Part shown: positions 15,140 through 23,065 of the stretch, one piece after another
How positions within the stretch are numbered: the stretch's first letter is position 1
How the letters are laid out: each line of letters begins with the position of its first letter
NCBI GenBank assembly: GCA_964495705.1
Contig: CAZBWS010000023.1
Location: 1-29,369, forward strand
Direction: 5' to 3'
DNA length: 29,369 nt
Source of the DNA: CAZBWS01 sp964495705
Lineage (GTDB): Bacteria > Pseudomonadota > Gammaproteobacteria > HTCC5015
The notes under the pieces: model-generated
Database searches by the model: none
What the model was told of the DNA's origin: nothing
What the model saw: the letters and a program-made list of their open reading frames with translations, nothing else
Made by a program: the position numbers and the translations under genes

Positions 15140-16377
15140 TGCAAACTAAATTAGAACAGTTAATGGGCTGGGTCGACGAGCGCTTCCCATGCACCAAAAT
15201 GTGGAATGACCACGTAGGCAAGTACTACGCCCCGAAGAACTTTAACTTTTGGTATTTCTTTGGCTCATTGGCCATGTTGGTACTTGTTAACCAAATTGTT
15301 ACTGGCATTTTCTTGACCATGAACTTTAACCCTTCAAGTTTTGAAGCGGCATTTGAGTCTGTTGAATATATTATGCGAGAAGTGACGGGTGGCTGGCTAA
15401 TACGCTATATGCACTCTACCGGCGCATCCGCATTCTTTGTGGTGATTTATCTACATATGTTCCGTGGCTTGTTGTATGGGTCTTATAAGCAGCCCCGTGA
15501 GCTAGTTTGGATCTTCGGTATGTTGATCTACTTGGTATTGATGGGTGAAGCCTTTATGGGTTACTTGTTACCCGGTGGCCAAATGTCGTACTGGGGTGCA
15601 CAGGTTATTTTGAACCTATTTAGTGCCATTCCTTATTACGGTGAAGATATTTCAACCTTGATCCGTGGAGACTACGTGATCTCAGGTGCTACGTTGAACC
15701 GCTTCTTTGCCTTCCACGTGATCGCTATGCCATTGATTCTATTAGGATTGGTGATGGCGCATTTGATCGCACTACACGAAGTGGGTTCTAACAATCCTGA
15801 CGGTGTTGACATTAAGAAAAACAAAGATGAAAACGGCGTTCCTAAAGACGGTATCCCTTTCCACCCTTACTACACAGTTAAGGATATCTTTGGCGTAGTG
15901 GTATTTGCTTTCTTCTTCTGCATTATCATGTTCTACATGCCGGAGTTTATGGGCTTGTTCTTGGAAGCGCCAAACTTTGTTGAAGCGAACCCATTCAAAA
16001 CACCTGACCACATTGCACCGGTTTGGTACTTCACACCTTACTACTCTATCTTGCGTGCTATCCCAAGCTTCTTTGGAACGCAGATCTGGGGTGTTATTGG
16101 CATGGGTGGCGCTATTGTCTGCTTATTCTTCTTGCCATGGTTAGACCGTGGCCCAGTGAAGTCAATTCGCTATCGCTCAATCTGGTATAAATTGAATTTG
16201 GCTGTCTTCATTATTTGTTTCTTAATCTTAGGTTACTTGGGTGTTAAGGAAGCAACAGAGGCGAGAACATGGGTTGCTCGTGTATGTAGTCTTTACTATT
16301 TTGCTTACTTCCCACTACTGTTCTTGCTTAGCCGCAATGAAAAAACCCAGCCTGTACCAGAGAGGGTTACACACTAA
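15139..16377 (+). CDS. petB: Cytochrome b of the bc1 complex
   Basis: 412 residues, the usual length for a proteobacterial cytochrome b, with about eight hydrophobic helices. Haem-ligand histidines occur in the second helix (RYMHSTGASAF, IYLHMFRG) and the fourth (FAFHVIAMP, VMAHLIALHEVG). The Qo-site motif is PVWY (PVWYFTPYYSILRAIP) rather than PEWY, a variant I associate with gammaproteobacterial enzymes. It carries both b haems and the quinol-oxidising and quinone-reducing sites. GGGGAG lies before the ATG. Stop and next start overlap by one base (TAATG), so petA-petB-petC are translationally coupled. One ATGCGGAT word is read as S-A (15426). Confidence 0.97.
   Translation: MQTKLEQLMGWVDERFPCTKMWNDHVGKYYAPKNFNFWYFFGSLAMLVLVNQIVTGIFLTMNFNPSSFEAAFESVEYIMREVTGGWLIRYMHSTGASAFFVVIYLHMFRGLLYGSYKQPRELVWIFGMLIYLVLMGEAFMGYLLPGGQMSYWGAQVILNLFSAIPYYGEDISTLIRGDYVISGATLNRFFAFHVIAMPLILLGLVMAHLIALHEVGSNNPDGVDIKKNKDENGVPKDGIPFHPYYTVKDIFGVVVFAFFFCIIMFYMPEFMGLFLEAPNFVEANPFKTPDHIAPVWYFTPYYSILRAIPSFFGTQIWGVIGMGGAIVCLFFLPWLDRGPVKSIRYRSIWYKLNLAVFIICFLILGYLGVKEATEARTWVARVCSLYYFAYFPLLFLLSRNEKTQPVPERVTH
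15426..15433 (-). repeat. ATGCGGAT word inside petB
   Basis: Exact copy, read GCA-TCC-GCA-TTC, with Ser-Ala in GASAFF. It is the last copy before a stretch of over 5 kb without one. Confidence 0.8.
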
Positions 16378-17138
16378 TGAAATTATTAAATATAAGCGCT
16401 GTAATTGCATTGGCATTGCCCCTACTTGCAAATGCTGCGGGTGTGGCGGTAGAGCTTGATCAAGCTAATACTAATTTAAGTAATAAGTCATCGCTACAAC
16501 GTGGCGCTAAGCTGTATATGAACTACTGCATGGGCTGTCACTCATTAAAGTATCAGCGCTATAAGCGCACAGCCGAAGATATTGGTTTAACTGAAGATGA
16601 GATGAAGCAAAGCTTGATCTTCACCACTGATAAATATGGCGAGCCAACCAAAGTTGGCGACTTGATGCTGAACAATATGGAAGCAGAGTACGCGGAAGCG
16701 TCCTTTGGGGCCGCGCCGCCAGACTTAACGCTAGTGGCTCGTGCACGCGGCACTGATTGGTTGTATACCTACCTACGCACTTTCTATAAAGATGAAAATC
16801 GCCCCTTAGGCGCCAACAATACAACATTCCCTAATGTGGGTATGCCCAATGTATTGTGGGAATTGCAAGGCTGGAAGAAAGCTACTTATACTACTGAAGA
16901 AAACGAGGCCGGTGAGTTAGTTGAGCACTTTTCTGGCTTTGAGACCCTAACTGAAGGTACGTTAAACGATAAAGAGTTTGACGCTGCTGTTTTAGATTTG
17001 GTGAGCTTCCTAGAATACATTGGCGAGCCTGCGAAGTTGGTGCGTGGCGAGATAGGAGGATGGGTTTTGTTGTTCTTATTCTGCTTCGGAATCTTGGCCT
17101 ATGCCCTGAAGAAAGAATACTGGAGAGACGTTCACTAA
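16377..17138 (+). CDS. petC: Cytochrome c1 of the bc1 complex
   Basis: 253 residues. A Sec signal peptide (MKLLNISAVIALALPLLANA) precedes a single c-type haem site CMGCHS (about residues 52-57). A distal methionine ligand is likely in FPNVGMPNVLW. The C-terminal anchor GGWVLLFLFCFGILAYALKK holds the protein in the inner membrane with the haem domain in the periplasm. It accepts electrons from the Rieske protein and gives them to soluble or membrane cytochrome c. It is the last gene of petABC; a terminator-like hairpin follows 24 bases later. Confidence 0.97.
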   Translation: MKLLNISAVIALALPLLANAAGVAVELDQANTNLSNKSSLQRGAKLYMNYCMGCHSLKYQRYKRTAEDIGLTEDEMKQSLIFTTDKYGEPTKVGDLMLNNMEAEYAEASFGAAPPDLTLVARARGTDWLYTYLRTFYKDENRPLGANNTTFPNVGMPNVLWELQGWKKATYTTEENEAGELVEHFSGFETLTEGTLNDKEFDAAVLDLVSFLEYIGEPAKLVRGEIGGWVLLFLFCFGILAYALKKEYWRDVH

Positions 17139-17161
17139 GTTTTACTTAGTTCCGCTCTAAT

Positions 17162-17198
17162 ATGGCCTGCCCATTTGTTGTGGTGCAGGTCATTTTTT
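17162..17198 (+). terminator. Intrinsic terminator after petC
   Basis: ATGGCCTGC (17162-17170) pairs with GCAGGTCAT (17185-17193), with one G-T wobble, and is followed by six Ts. The loop can add two more G-C pairs. It ends the petABC transcript and separates it from sspA. Confidence 0.75.
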
Positions 17199-17248
17199 AT
17201 AGTCACCGCCGCAGCTAAAGCTCGGCACAAAATGGAGAAGTACTTGTT

Positions 17249-17869
17249 ATGGCGAGTATTGCTAACCGTCGCTCAGTAATGATGATGTTTTCAGAGCCTG
17301 AATGTATTTATAGTCACCGTGCACGTATTGTACTGGCTGAGAAAGACATTACTGCTGAGATTATTGATGTTGATAATAAGCATCACCCAGAAGATTTGGT
17401 TGAAGTAAACCCTTATGGCGTATTACCAACACTAGTTGATCGCGAGTTAGTTATTTATGACTCACGTATCATCATGGATTATTTGGATGAGCGTTTCCCA
17501 CATCCGCCATTGTTGCCTGTTGACCCTGTTTCACGCGCGAAGTGCCGCTTAGCCTTGTATCGTATTGAAAAAGACTGGTACCCATTAGCGGACATCATCA
17601 TCGCCGATGGTGAAGGTGTTGAACAAGCACGTAAGGAACTATGTGACAGCATTGCTGCTGTTGCTCCCATTCTTGAGCAAGTGCCTTATTTCCTCAATGA
17701 AGATTTCACCTTGGTTGACGCGAGCATTGCTCCTATCTTGTGGCGTTTGGAAGAGATGGAAATTGAGCTGCCTGAGCAAGCACAGTCAGTATTGGATTAT
17801 GCAGAGCGCTTATTTGAGCGTGAAACATTCCAGCTAAGCCTGTCAGAAGCTGAGCAGACAATGCGTTAA
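17249..17869 (+). CDS. sspA: Stringent starvation protein A
   Basis: 206 residues with a glutathione-S-transferase-like fold: thioredoxin-like N-terminus (MMFSEPECIYSHRARIVLAEK), the cis-Pro strand NPYGVLPTLVD, DSRIIMDYLDERFPHP, then an all-helical C-terminal half. SspA binds RNA polymerase and alters promoter use in starvation and acid stress; it has no GST activity in E. coli. GGAGAAG (17234-17240) is well placed before the ATG. The order petABC-sspA-sspB is conserved in many gammaproteobacteria. A strong terminator between sspA and sspB suggests that sspB is only partly co-transcribed. Confidence 0.95.
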   Translation: MASIANRRSVMMMFSEPECIYSHRARIVLAEKDITAEIIDVDNKHHPEDLVEVNPYGVLPTLVDRELVIYDSRIIMDYLDERFPHPPLLPVDPVSRAKCRLALYRIEKDWYPLADIIIADGEGVEQARKELCDSIAAVAPILEQVPYFLNEDFTLVDASIAPILWRLEEMEIELPEQAQSVLDYAERLFERETFQLSLSEAEQTMR

Positions 17870-17900
17870 ACGCGTTGCAGGTAGTTGTTTAAATATAAAG

Positions 17901-17929
17901 CCTCAGTAGTTTTCTGCTGAGGTTTTTTT
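17901..17929 (+). terminator. Intrinsic terminator after sspA
   Basis: CCTCAGTAG (17901-17909) pairs with CTGCTGAGG (17914-17922), with one wobble and a TTTT loop, followed by seven Ts. It lies 32 bases after the sspA stop and before the sspB start. Confidence 0.9.
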
Positions 17930-17968
17930 AAATCAAATAAAGAGCAGACAATGGAAGAAGATTTCCCA

Positions 17969-18358
17969 ATGACATCTAGTAAACCGTATATATTACGCGG
18001 TTTATTTCAATGGATAGTCGATAATGGCGCAACACCATATTTATTGGTGGATGCTGGATATGAAGGGGTGGTGGTGCCCACTCAGCATGTGGATGATAAC
18101 AATCAAATTATTCTTAATGTGAGTCCTACCGCCTGTCACGGCATGACCTTGGGGGACGCTAATATTATGTTTAATGCGCGCTTCTCTGGCCAGCCTATGG
18201 AAGTGGTCGTGCCTTTGGGGGCAGCTTTGGCAATGTATGCTCGCGAGAATGGTCAGGGTATGGTGTTTGGCGCAGAACCGGGTGGCGAATTGCCTCCTGA
18301 GCCGCCAGCGCCGGAGCCAGAAAAACCTAAACGCTCGCATTTGAGTGTGGTGAAATAA
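17969..18358 (+). CDS. sspB: ClpXP adaptor SspB
   Basis: About 129 residues. MTSSKPYILRGLFQWIVDN is the typical SspB start, so ATG 17969 is preferred; ATG 17951 would add MEEDFP. The N-terminal substrate-binding domain (to about 105) holds VDAGYEGVVVP, NVSPTACHGM and FNARFSG. The C-terminal tail is proline- and glutamate-rich and ends in RSHLSVVK, the short hydrophobic/basic peptide with which SspB docks on ClpX. SspB hands ssrA-tagged proteins to ClpXP. A one-base-off copy of the repeated word (ATCTGCAT, 18362-18369) lies just after the stop, before the terminator. Confidence 0.93.
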   Translation: MTSSKPYILRGLFQWIVDNGATPYLLVDAGYEGVVVPTQHVDDNNQIILNVSPTACHGMTLGDANIMFNARFSGQPMEVVVPLGAALAMYARENGQGMVFGAEPGGELPPEPPAPEPEKPKRSHLSVVK

Positions 18359-18373
18359 CCTATCTGCATAGCC

Positions 18374-18412
18374 ACTAAAAAAGCCCAAGCATCATACTTG
18401 GGCTTTTTTAGT
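18374..18412. terminator. Bidirectional terminator between sspB and gmhA/diaA
   Basis: A perfect 16-base stem ACTAAAAAAGCCCAAG (18374-18389)/CTTGGGCTTTTTTAGT (18397-18412) has A- and T-runs on its two sides, so it ends both convergent transcripts. Confidence 0.93.
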
Positions 18413-18425
18413 GTTTGGCCAAGGC

Positions 18426-19016
18426 TTAAGCTCCGCCAAACAGTTGTCGATCAATTAAATCACAAAGACAGTGAATAACGACCAAATGCATCTCTTGAAT
18501 ATGCGCAGTAACATCAGAAGGTATTCGAACTTCAATGTCGGTTGGTAGCAGCATAGGCGCGATGGCGCCACCGTCTTTGCCGCTTAATGCTATTACAGAA
18601 ATACCTTTTTCATGGGCTACTTGTATAGCCTTAACAACATTTCCAGAGTTTCCACTGGTACTAATGGCGAGTAATAAGTCTCCGCTGCTTCCTAGTGCTT
18701 GAATCTGTTTTGAAAAAATTTCCTCATAGCAATAGTCATTAGCGATAGAGGTTAAAGTAGATGTGTCCGTTGACAATGCTATGGCGGGCAGAGGAGGGCG
18801 CTCCATTGAGTAGCGGTTCAAAAGCTCTGAAGAAAAGTGCTGGGAGTCCCCTGCCGAGCCTCCATTGCCACAAGACATGATTTTGTTGCCGCTGGATAAT
18901 CGCTGGGCACAGAGCTGAGCCGCTTGAGAAATAGTGGGGACTAAAGATTCTAAAGCGCGCTGCTTGGTTTCAATGCTAGCTTCAATATACGCTGTTATTA
19001 TGTTTTCCAAGTTCAT
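18426..19016 (-). CDS. gmhA: SIS-domain phosphoheptose isomerase (GmhA/DiaA family)
   Basis: 196 residues of the SIS fold. CGNGGSAGDSQHFSSELLNRY (about 50-69) and AISTSGNSGNV bind sugar phosphate; RIQEMH-type AHIQEMHLVVIHCLCDLID closes the protein. Family members are D-sedoheptulose 7-phosphate isomerase (GmhA, first step to LPS heptose) and DiaA, which binds DnaA and times replication. The GNGGSAGD loop and Glu/His are kept as in the enzyme. The position next to yraN, lpoA and rsmI is that of diaA in E. coli and of the gene called gmhA in Pseudomonas. Either or both roles are possible from sequence alone. Confidence 0.88.
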   Translation of the reverse strand: MNLENIITAYIEASIETKQRALESLVPTISQAAQLCAQRLSSGNKIMSCGNGGSAGDSQHFSSELLNRYSMERPPLPAIALSTDTSTLTSIANDYCYEEIFSKQIQALGSSGDLLLAISTSGNSGNVVKAIQVAHEKGISVIALSGKDGGAIAPMLLPTDIEVRIPSDVTAHIQEMHLVVIHCLCDLIDRQLFGGA

Positions 19017-19078
19017 TCAATGCTCCAATATAGATAGTCTTATTCTATGAGAGTTTTATGTGTATTGCCATCGCCAGA

Positions 19079-19459
19079 CTATTCGCTTAGCTGAAATGCG
19101 TCTTTGATCCAATTGATGTCATCTCCCTCTATAGCGATAACATCAAAACGGCAGGGGCTATGCTGTCGTTTAGGGTTTGACTGTAAGTAGTATTGTGCAG
19201 TAGCAATGATTTTCTTACGCTTGCTTGCGGATACACTGACTGCAGCACCGCCAAACGATTTGTTTTTTCGATAGCGTGTCTCTACAAAAATAAGGCAGTG
19301 CTCATGTTCTAGGATAAGGTCTATTTCACCCATGGGGCCATGTAGGTTTCGTTCAATGACTGTGGCGCCTTGGCGAGATAAAAAACGCTCGGCTAAGCGC
19401 TCTTTTGCATCGCCAATTGCCCGCTTATTGAATTTCTGTAATAGCTTCGGCGCTTTCAT
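19079..19459 (-). CDS. yraN: YraN family protein (UPF0102, endonuclease-like fold)
   Basis: 126 residues. GDAKERLAERFLSRQG, ERNLHGPMGEIDLILEH, and FVETRYRKNKSFGGAAVSVSASKRKKI follow the UPF0102 pattern. The GEID...E..Y/R residues resemble the PD-(D/E)XK nuclease core; the cellular role is poorly defined. The start overlaps the end of lpoA by 35 bases, and no better in-frame start exists downstream, so translation is probably coupled to lpoA. Confidence 0.92.
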   Translation of the reverse strand: MKAPKLLQKFNKRAIGDAKERLAERFLSRQGATVIERNLHGPMGEIDLILEHEHCLIFVETRYRKNKSFGGAAVSVSASKRKKIIATAQYYLQSNPKRQHSPCRFDVIAIEGDDINWIKDAFQLSE

Positions 19460-21329
19460 CGCTTGTATTTGGAACAGCTTCCATTTCTAAAACAGTAGTA
19501 TCGTCTAACTCGACTAATCCTTGCTTGAATTTCGCCCACAATAGTTCGCGATGTATTCGCCCTCTATTGTCTGAACTTAGCGTGCCGGTATAACCGTCTT
19601 TATGAAAATTGCTGTCTTGTTGCATACGTTCCATAAATGGCACAAGGTTAAAGGCGTCAGCGCCTAGGGCGAATAACTTACTGTTGCGCGCCATCCCCGC
19701 AGGCCACAGCTGCTTAAGTTGTTGATGTAGAGGGATCGTCCCCGCTTTTAATAGCCAAGGTGTTTGAGTGAACACCACATCGTTAATGTCTTTATCTAGA
19801 GAAGGGGTGGTGTTGCCATTGAATAAATGCGAGCTAGCCAGTACGGGGATGTCTCCTGCATCGAAAAAATTCAATTGTGGCTTAATACCTCTCGCCTGGT
19901 TGGGCGGTGCGACCATGTAAATTACGTCGATGTCTTGGCGTATGCGGGGAGAGAACTTAACGTTGCGGGCTAAGACCGCTTGTAAAATAGATTTACGCGA
20001 TAAGCTTTGTTGTACATTGAGCATACTCTTAATGTTACTACTAAAGTCTTTGCCCTTAGGGGCATATTCTTGTACCGATACGACTGTACCGCCAAGCTGG
20101 CTATAAGACTGAATAAAAGCCGAAGCCATACGTTGGCCTAGTCGTGTCTTAGGCACCATCAGTACAGCCTTGGTTTGGTCGCGCAATATGGCTAATTTGG
20201 CAGCTTGCTCTGCTTCATCTTCTGGCAATAGACCGAATTGAAAAAAGCCACTTTTAGGAGCGCCTTCCTTGTCTTGTAGCGCGTCATCCAAATAGTTAAG
20301 TGCAAGTACAGGTAAGGGCAGTTGCTGTAGTTTTTCAACCGCTTGAATAGATGATTTTAACAAGGGGCCGACTACTAGACCGGCGCCTTGTTGCTTGGCA
20401 AAGCGCAATTGCTGTTCAATACTTTGCCCAGCAACAGCGTTATCCATGATAAAAATATCCGGCTTATCTTCCCCTGTGTAATTGTAATAAGCGCCAAGAA
20501 ACCCGTCACGTATGCTCGTGGCTTGACTACTGAACTTACTGCTTAAGGGTAATAGTAGAGCAATTTTCTCTGGGTAATCACTTTTGCTCTGAATGTTTTC
20601 ACGAATTTCTTGGATTACACTGTCGGGTATAGCGTGTTGTGGATGTGCAGCAGACCAATTAATGACGGCGTTATCAAAACCTGTAAGAGAGAATAATTGG
20701 GGTTTGGTATTGATCACAAAGGCTATCCAACTATCCATGTCAGCACTTAGGTGCTTATCAGCGAGCTGTTGCAAAGATTGCCCCGGCAATGCGGATAAGC
20801 TGTTGAGTATGCTTTTGGCGTTTTCTTCCTGTTGGTGGAGCTCGCTTAAATGGCTTTGACGCTGTACGCGTGCATGACTGGCTTCTATTTTAAAACCAGC
20901 GGCAGTTAACACATTGACTTGCGTATTGAGCACGCGTAACTGTAAGGCTTTAGGAAAAGAGTTTTGGTTCTTAGCTAAAAACTTAACCGCTTCGCGAGCT
21001 TTGTTGTTGGCGGTTAAAAAATCTGCTTGAACACACATGAGTAATACGCGGTCTTGATTGCTGAGTAGTTCGCGATCGATAGCGCCCAATGATTGACCTG
21101 CAGCGCTCATGTTTTTTTGTTGCAGTTGCAAGTCGGCGAGACGTAGTTGAATTTGCGCAGACTCTGTAGCGCTAGCGCTTGCTAGGCGAGACTGTAATTG
21201 GCGCAGGGCAATATGCGGGTTGTCGCTAATACCTTGAGTGCTTGTACTTAGATCCGTTTTAACGGGAGCTTGGCCTGCACAGGCCGTCAGGATGATGATA
21301 AAACATCCTAGGGTTAATCGCTTTAGCAC
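19425..21329 (-). CDS. lpoA: Penicillin-binding protein activator LpoA (YraM/LppC)
   Basis: 634 residues. A lipoprotein signal MLKRLTLGCFIIILTAC with lipobox LTAC (Cys17) sends it to the outer membrane; residue +2 is Ala, which fits outer-membrane sorting. The N-terminal part (about 40-230) is helical and TPR-like. The C-terminal part (about 255-600) has a type I periplasmic-binding-protein fold (KIALLLPLSSKF, DIFIMDNAV, LVVGPLLKSSI). LpoA reaches through the peptidoglycan to activate PBP1A. The start is GTG with AAAGGAAA upstream. It is divergent from rsmI, and probably forms an operon with yraN. One ATGCGGAT word (20789) is read as S-A. Confidence 0.93.
   Translation of the reverse strand: MLKRLTLGCFIIILTACAGQAPVKTDLSTSTQGISDNPHIALRQLQSRLASASATESAQIQLRLADLQLQQKNMSAAGQSLGAIDRELLSNQDRVLLMCVQADFLTANNKAREAVKFLAKNQNSFPKALQLRVLNTQVNVLTAAGFKIEASHARVQRQSHLSELHQQEENAKSILNSLSALPGQSLQQLADKHLSADMDSWIAFVINTKPQLFSLTGFDNAVINWSAAHPQHAIPDSVIQEIRENIQSKSDYPEKIALLLPLSSKFSSQATSIRDGFLGAYYNYTGEDKPDIFIMDNAVAGQSIEQQLRFAKQQGAGLVVGPLLKSSIQAVEKLQQLPLPVLALNYLDDALQDKEGAPKSGFFQFGLLPEDEAEQAAKLAILRDQTKAVLMVPKTRLGQRMASAFIQSYSQLGGTVVSVQEYAPKGKDFSSNIKSMLNVQQSLSRKSILQAVLARNVKFSPRIRQDIDVIYMVAPPNQARGIKPQLNFFDAGDIPVLASSHLFNGNTTPSLDKDINDVVFTQTPWLLKAGTIPLHQQLKQLWPAGMARNSKLFALGADAFNLVPFMERMQQDSNFHKDGYTGTLSSDNRGRIHRELLWAKFKQGLVELDDTTVLEMEAVPNTSDESAEAITEIQ
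20789..20796 (+). repeat. ATGCGGAT word inside lpoA
   Basis: Exact copy with the extended form AATGCGGATAAGCTG. In the gene (minus) it is read TTA-TCC-GCA-TTG, Leu-Ser-Ala-Leu. Confidence 0.8.
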
Positions 21330-21405
21330 AAAATTTCCTTTAAAATTCTACGCTCGTCATCAGGCGCCGAGCTTATGATGGTGGATTGTCTCAGGAAAAA
21401 CATAC

Positions 21406-22278
21406 GTGTCCAAGCAAATAATGAAGTCGATGAGCACTCAACAGCCCACTCTCTATGTGGTGGCGACGCCGATAGGCAATATGGGGGATATTTCACAGCG
21501 CGCGATCGAAATATTACAGGCAGTTGACCTGGTTTGTGCTGAAGATACCCGCCACACACGGCAGTTATTTAATCATTTAGATATTAATAATGAGCTTCTC
21601 TCATTACATGAGCACAATGAGCGTGAACGCACTGATCTAATTATTCAAAAAATGCACTCAGGGCAGAGCATTGCCTTGGTTTCTGATGCGGGTACGCCTG
21701 CAATTAGTGATCCAGGCTTTATCTTGGTACGGGAAGTACGCAATGCCGGTTTAAAAGTTAGCCCTCTGCCAGGCCCCAGTGCTGTAGTGACTGCTTTGTC
21801 GGCAGCAGGTATTGCAACCCATAGTTTTGCTTTTGACGGTTTCTTACCCTCTAAAACTGGGGCGCGCCGTGTGCAATACGCGGGTTATTTAGCTGAGCCG
21901 CGCACGGTGGCGGTATATGAGTCTTCCCACCGTATACAGGCATCGCTGGAAGACTTAGTCGCAGAGCTGGGCGGCGATAGGCGTATCGCCATTGCTCGTG
22001 AATTAACCAAATTATTTGAAACGATTCTTAGCGGCACTGCGGATAAGGTACTGGAACAGGTCTGTGAAGACCCTAATCAACGTAAAGGCGAGTTTGTGGT
22101 CCTGATTGAAGGGGTGCAGAAGGTCCAAGCGGGGGACGACGATATACTCAAGGTGTTAAAGCCTTTACTGGAGGAGCTGCCGCCGAAGCAGGCCGCAGCA
22201 CTGACGGCGAAGATCACCGGCTGCAAGAAAAAAGCCGCTTATAACCTAGCATTGTCCTTAAAAAATCACGAGGCCTAG
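21406..22278 (+). CDS. rsmI: 16S rRNA 2'-O-ribose C1402 methyltransferase
   Basis: 290 residues of the tetrapyrrole-methylase-like SAM enzyme fold. Motifs: LYVVATPIGNMGDIS, CAEDTRHTRQL, SLHEHNERER, VSDAGTPAISDPGF, PLPGPSAVVTALSAAG, YESSHRI and ARELTKLFET. RsmI methylates the ribose of C1402 in the ribosomal P site, with RsmH acting on the base. The GTG at 21406 is preferred as start because AGGAAAA lies before it; ATGs at 21421 and 21430 are in frame. A one-base-off copy of the repeated word (CTGCGGAT, 22037) lies inside. Confidence 0.95.
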   Translation: MSKQIMKSMSTQQPTLYVVATPIGNMGDISQRAIEILQAVDLVCAEDTRHTRQLFNHLDINNELLSLHEHNERERTDLIIQKMHSGQSIALVSDAGTPAISDPGFILVREVRNAGLKVSPLPGPSAVVTALSAAGIATHSFAFDGFLPSKTGARRVQYAGYLAEPRTVAVYESSHRIQASLEDLVAELGGDRRIAIARELTKLFETILSGTADKVLEQVCEDPNQRKGEFVVLIEGVQKVQAGDDDILKVLKPLLEELPPKQAAALTAKITGCKKKAAYNLALSLKNHEA

Positions 22279-22306
22279 CAAGTAAATACAAAATATCCAA
22301 AAACGA

Positions 22307-22366
22307 TTGACTTGTAGAGTGGTTGCTCTAAATTAAACGCCAATTCAAACGGGCGTATCAAACATC
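22307..22366 (+). promoter_or_regulatory. Promoter and possible operator of the TetR-fadE operon
   Basis: TTGACT (22307-22312) and TAAATT (22329-22334), 16 bases apart, form a good sigma70 promoter. Just downstream, ACGCC-N9-GGCGT and two CAAAC half-sites lie near the expected start of transcription. PsrA-type regulators bind palindromes with CAAAC/GTTTG-like halves, so autoregulation here is plausible but inferred. Confidence 0.5.
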
Positions 22367-22395
22367 GTCTGGCCACTCCTTAATAAAAAATTTCA

Positions 22396-23034
22396 ATGAT
22401 TGATACAAAAGAAAAAATTCTAGACGTCGCCGAGGAATTGTTCTCAGAGCTTGGCTTCTCAGCAACTTCATTACGCGCCATTACGCAAAAAGCGGAGGTT
22501 AATTTGGCCTCGGTGAACTATCATTTTGGTGGTAAAGAGGCGCTGATTGCACAAGTGCTGTCGCGCAAGGCTGAGCCCTTAAATAAACTGAGGATAAATC
22601 ACTTGGCAGAACTGCAGGCGAAGGGTACACCTTCGCTAGAAGAGTTATTGAAAGCCTTTATTGCCCCTGCACTCGAAATGGTGAAAAGTAAAAGTGGTGA
22701 ACGCTATATTAAATTACTCGCCCGTGTTGCTATTGAGCCTATCGGCGATGTGGCGAAAAATTTGCCTGGGCAATACACCGAAGTACTAGATCAATTCGTG
22801 CCCGCGATCATCGAACATGTTCCGACGCTGCCCGCTGAAGAATTATATTGGCGAATACACTTTATGTTGGGCAACTTGGGCTATTGTATGGCGGGCCAAG
22901 ATGCTATGTTACTAAACTCTGAAAATCGCCTCTGTGATCCAAGTGATATAGACGGAATGATTCATCGCCTAGTGGCCTTTGTGGCGGCAGGTATGCGGGC
23001 AGAAGTGCCTGAACAATATAGAAAAACTTTATAG
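22396..23034 (+). CDS. TetR-family regulator, PsrA-like
   Basis: 212 residues. The N-terminal helix-turn-helix is EKILDVAEELFSELGFSATSLRAITQKAEVNLASVNYHFGGKEALI, closest in my memory to PsrA of Pseudomonas. The C-terminal half has the PsrA-like WRIHFMLGNLGYCMAG and a final FVAAGMRAE. PsrA senses long-chain fatty acids or acyl-CoA and represses beta-oxidation genes. Lying 31 bases before fadE on the same strand, in one probable operon with no terminator between, it is likely a local repressor of this cluster. No good ribosome site precedes ATG 22396. Confidence 0.85.
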   Translation: MIDTKEKILDVAEELFSELGFSATSLRAITQKAEVNLASVNYHFGGKEALIAQVLSRKAEPLNKLRINHLAELQAKGTPSLEELLKAFIAPALEMVKSKSGERYIKLLARVAIEPIGDVAKNLPGQYTEVLDQFVPAIIEHVPTLPAEELYWRIHFMLGNLGYCMAGQDAMLLNSENRLCDPSDIDGMIHRLVAFVAAGMRAEVPEQYRKTL

Positions 23035-23065
23035 AAACTTTGACTGGTAGGAAAAGGAACACAAA

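Noticed and set aside
15434..16377. PVWY in cytochrome b as a sign of unusual quinone use
   Set aside because: As far as I know this variant is common in gammaproteobacterial bc1 complexes, so it is not noteworthy.
22279..22395. Possible rnpB (RNase P RNA) next to rsmI, as I recall in Pseudomonas
   Set aside because: The gaps on both sides of rsmI (76 and 117 bases) are far too short for RNase P RNA, and no such structure was seen.
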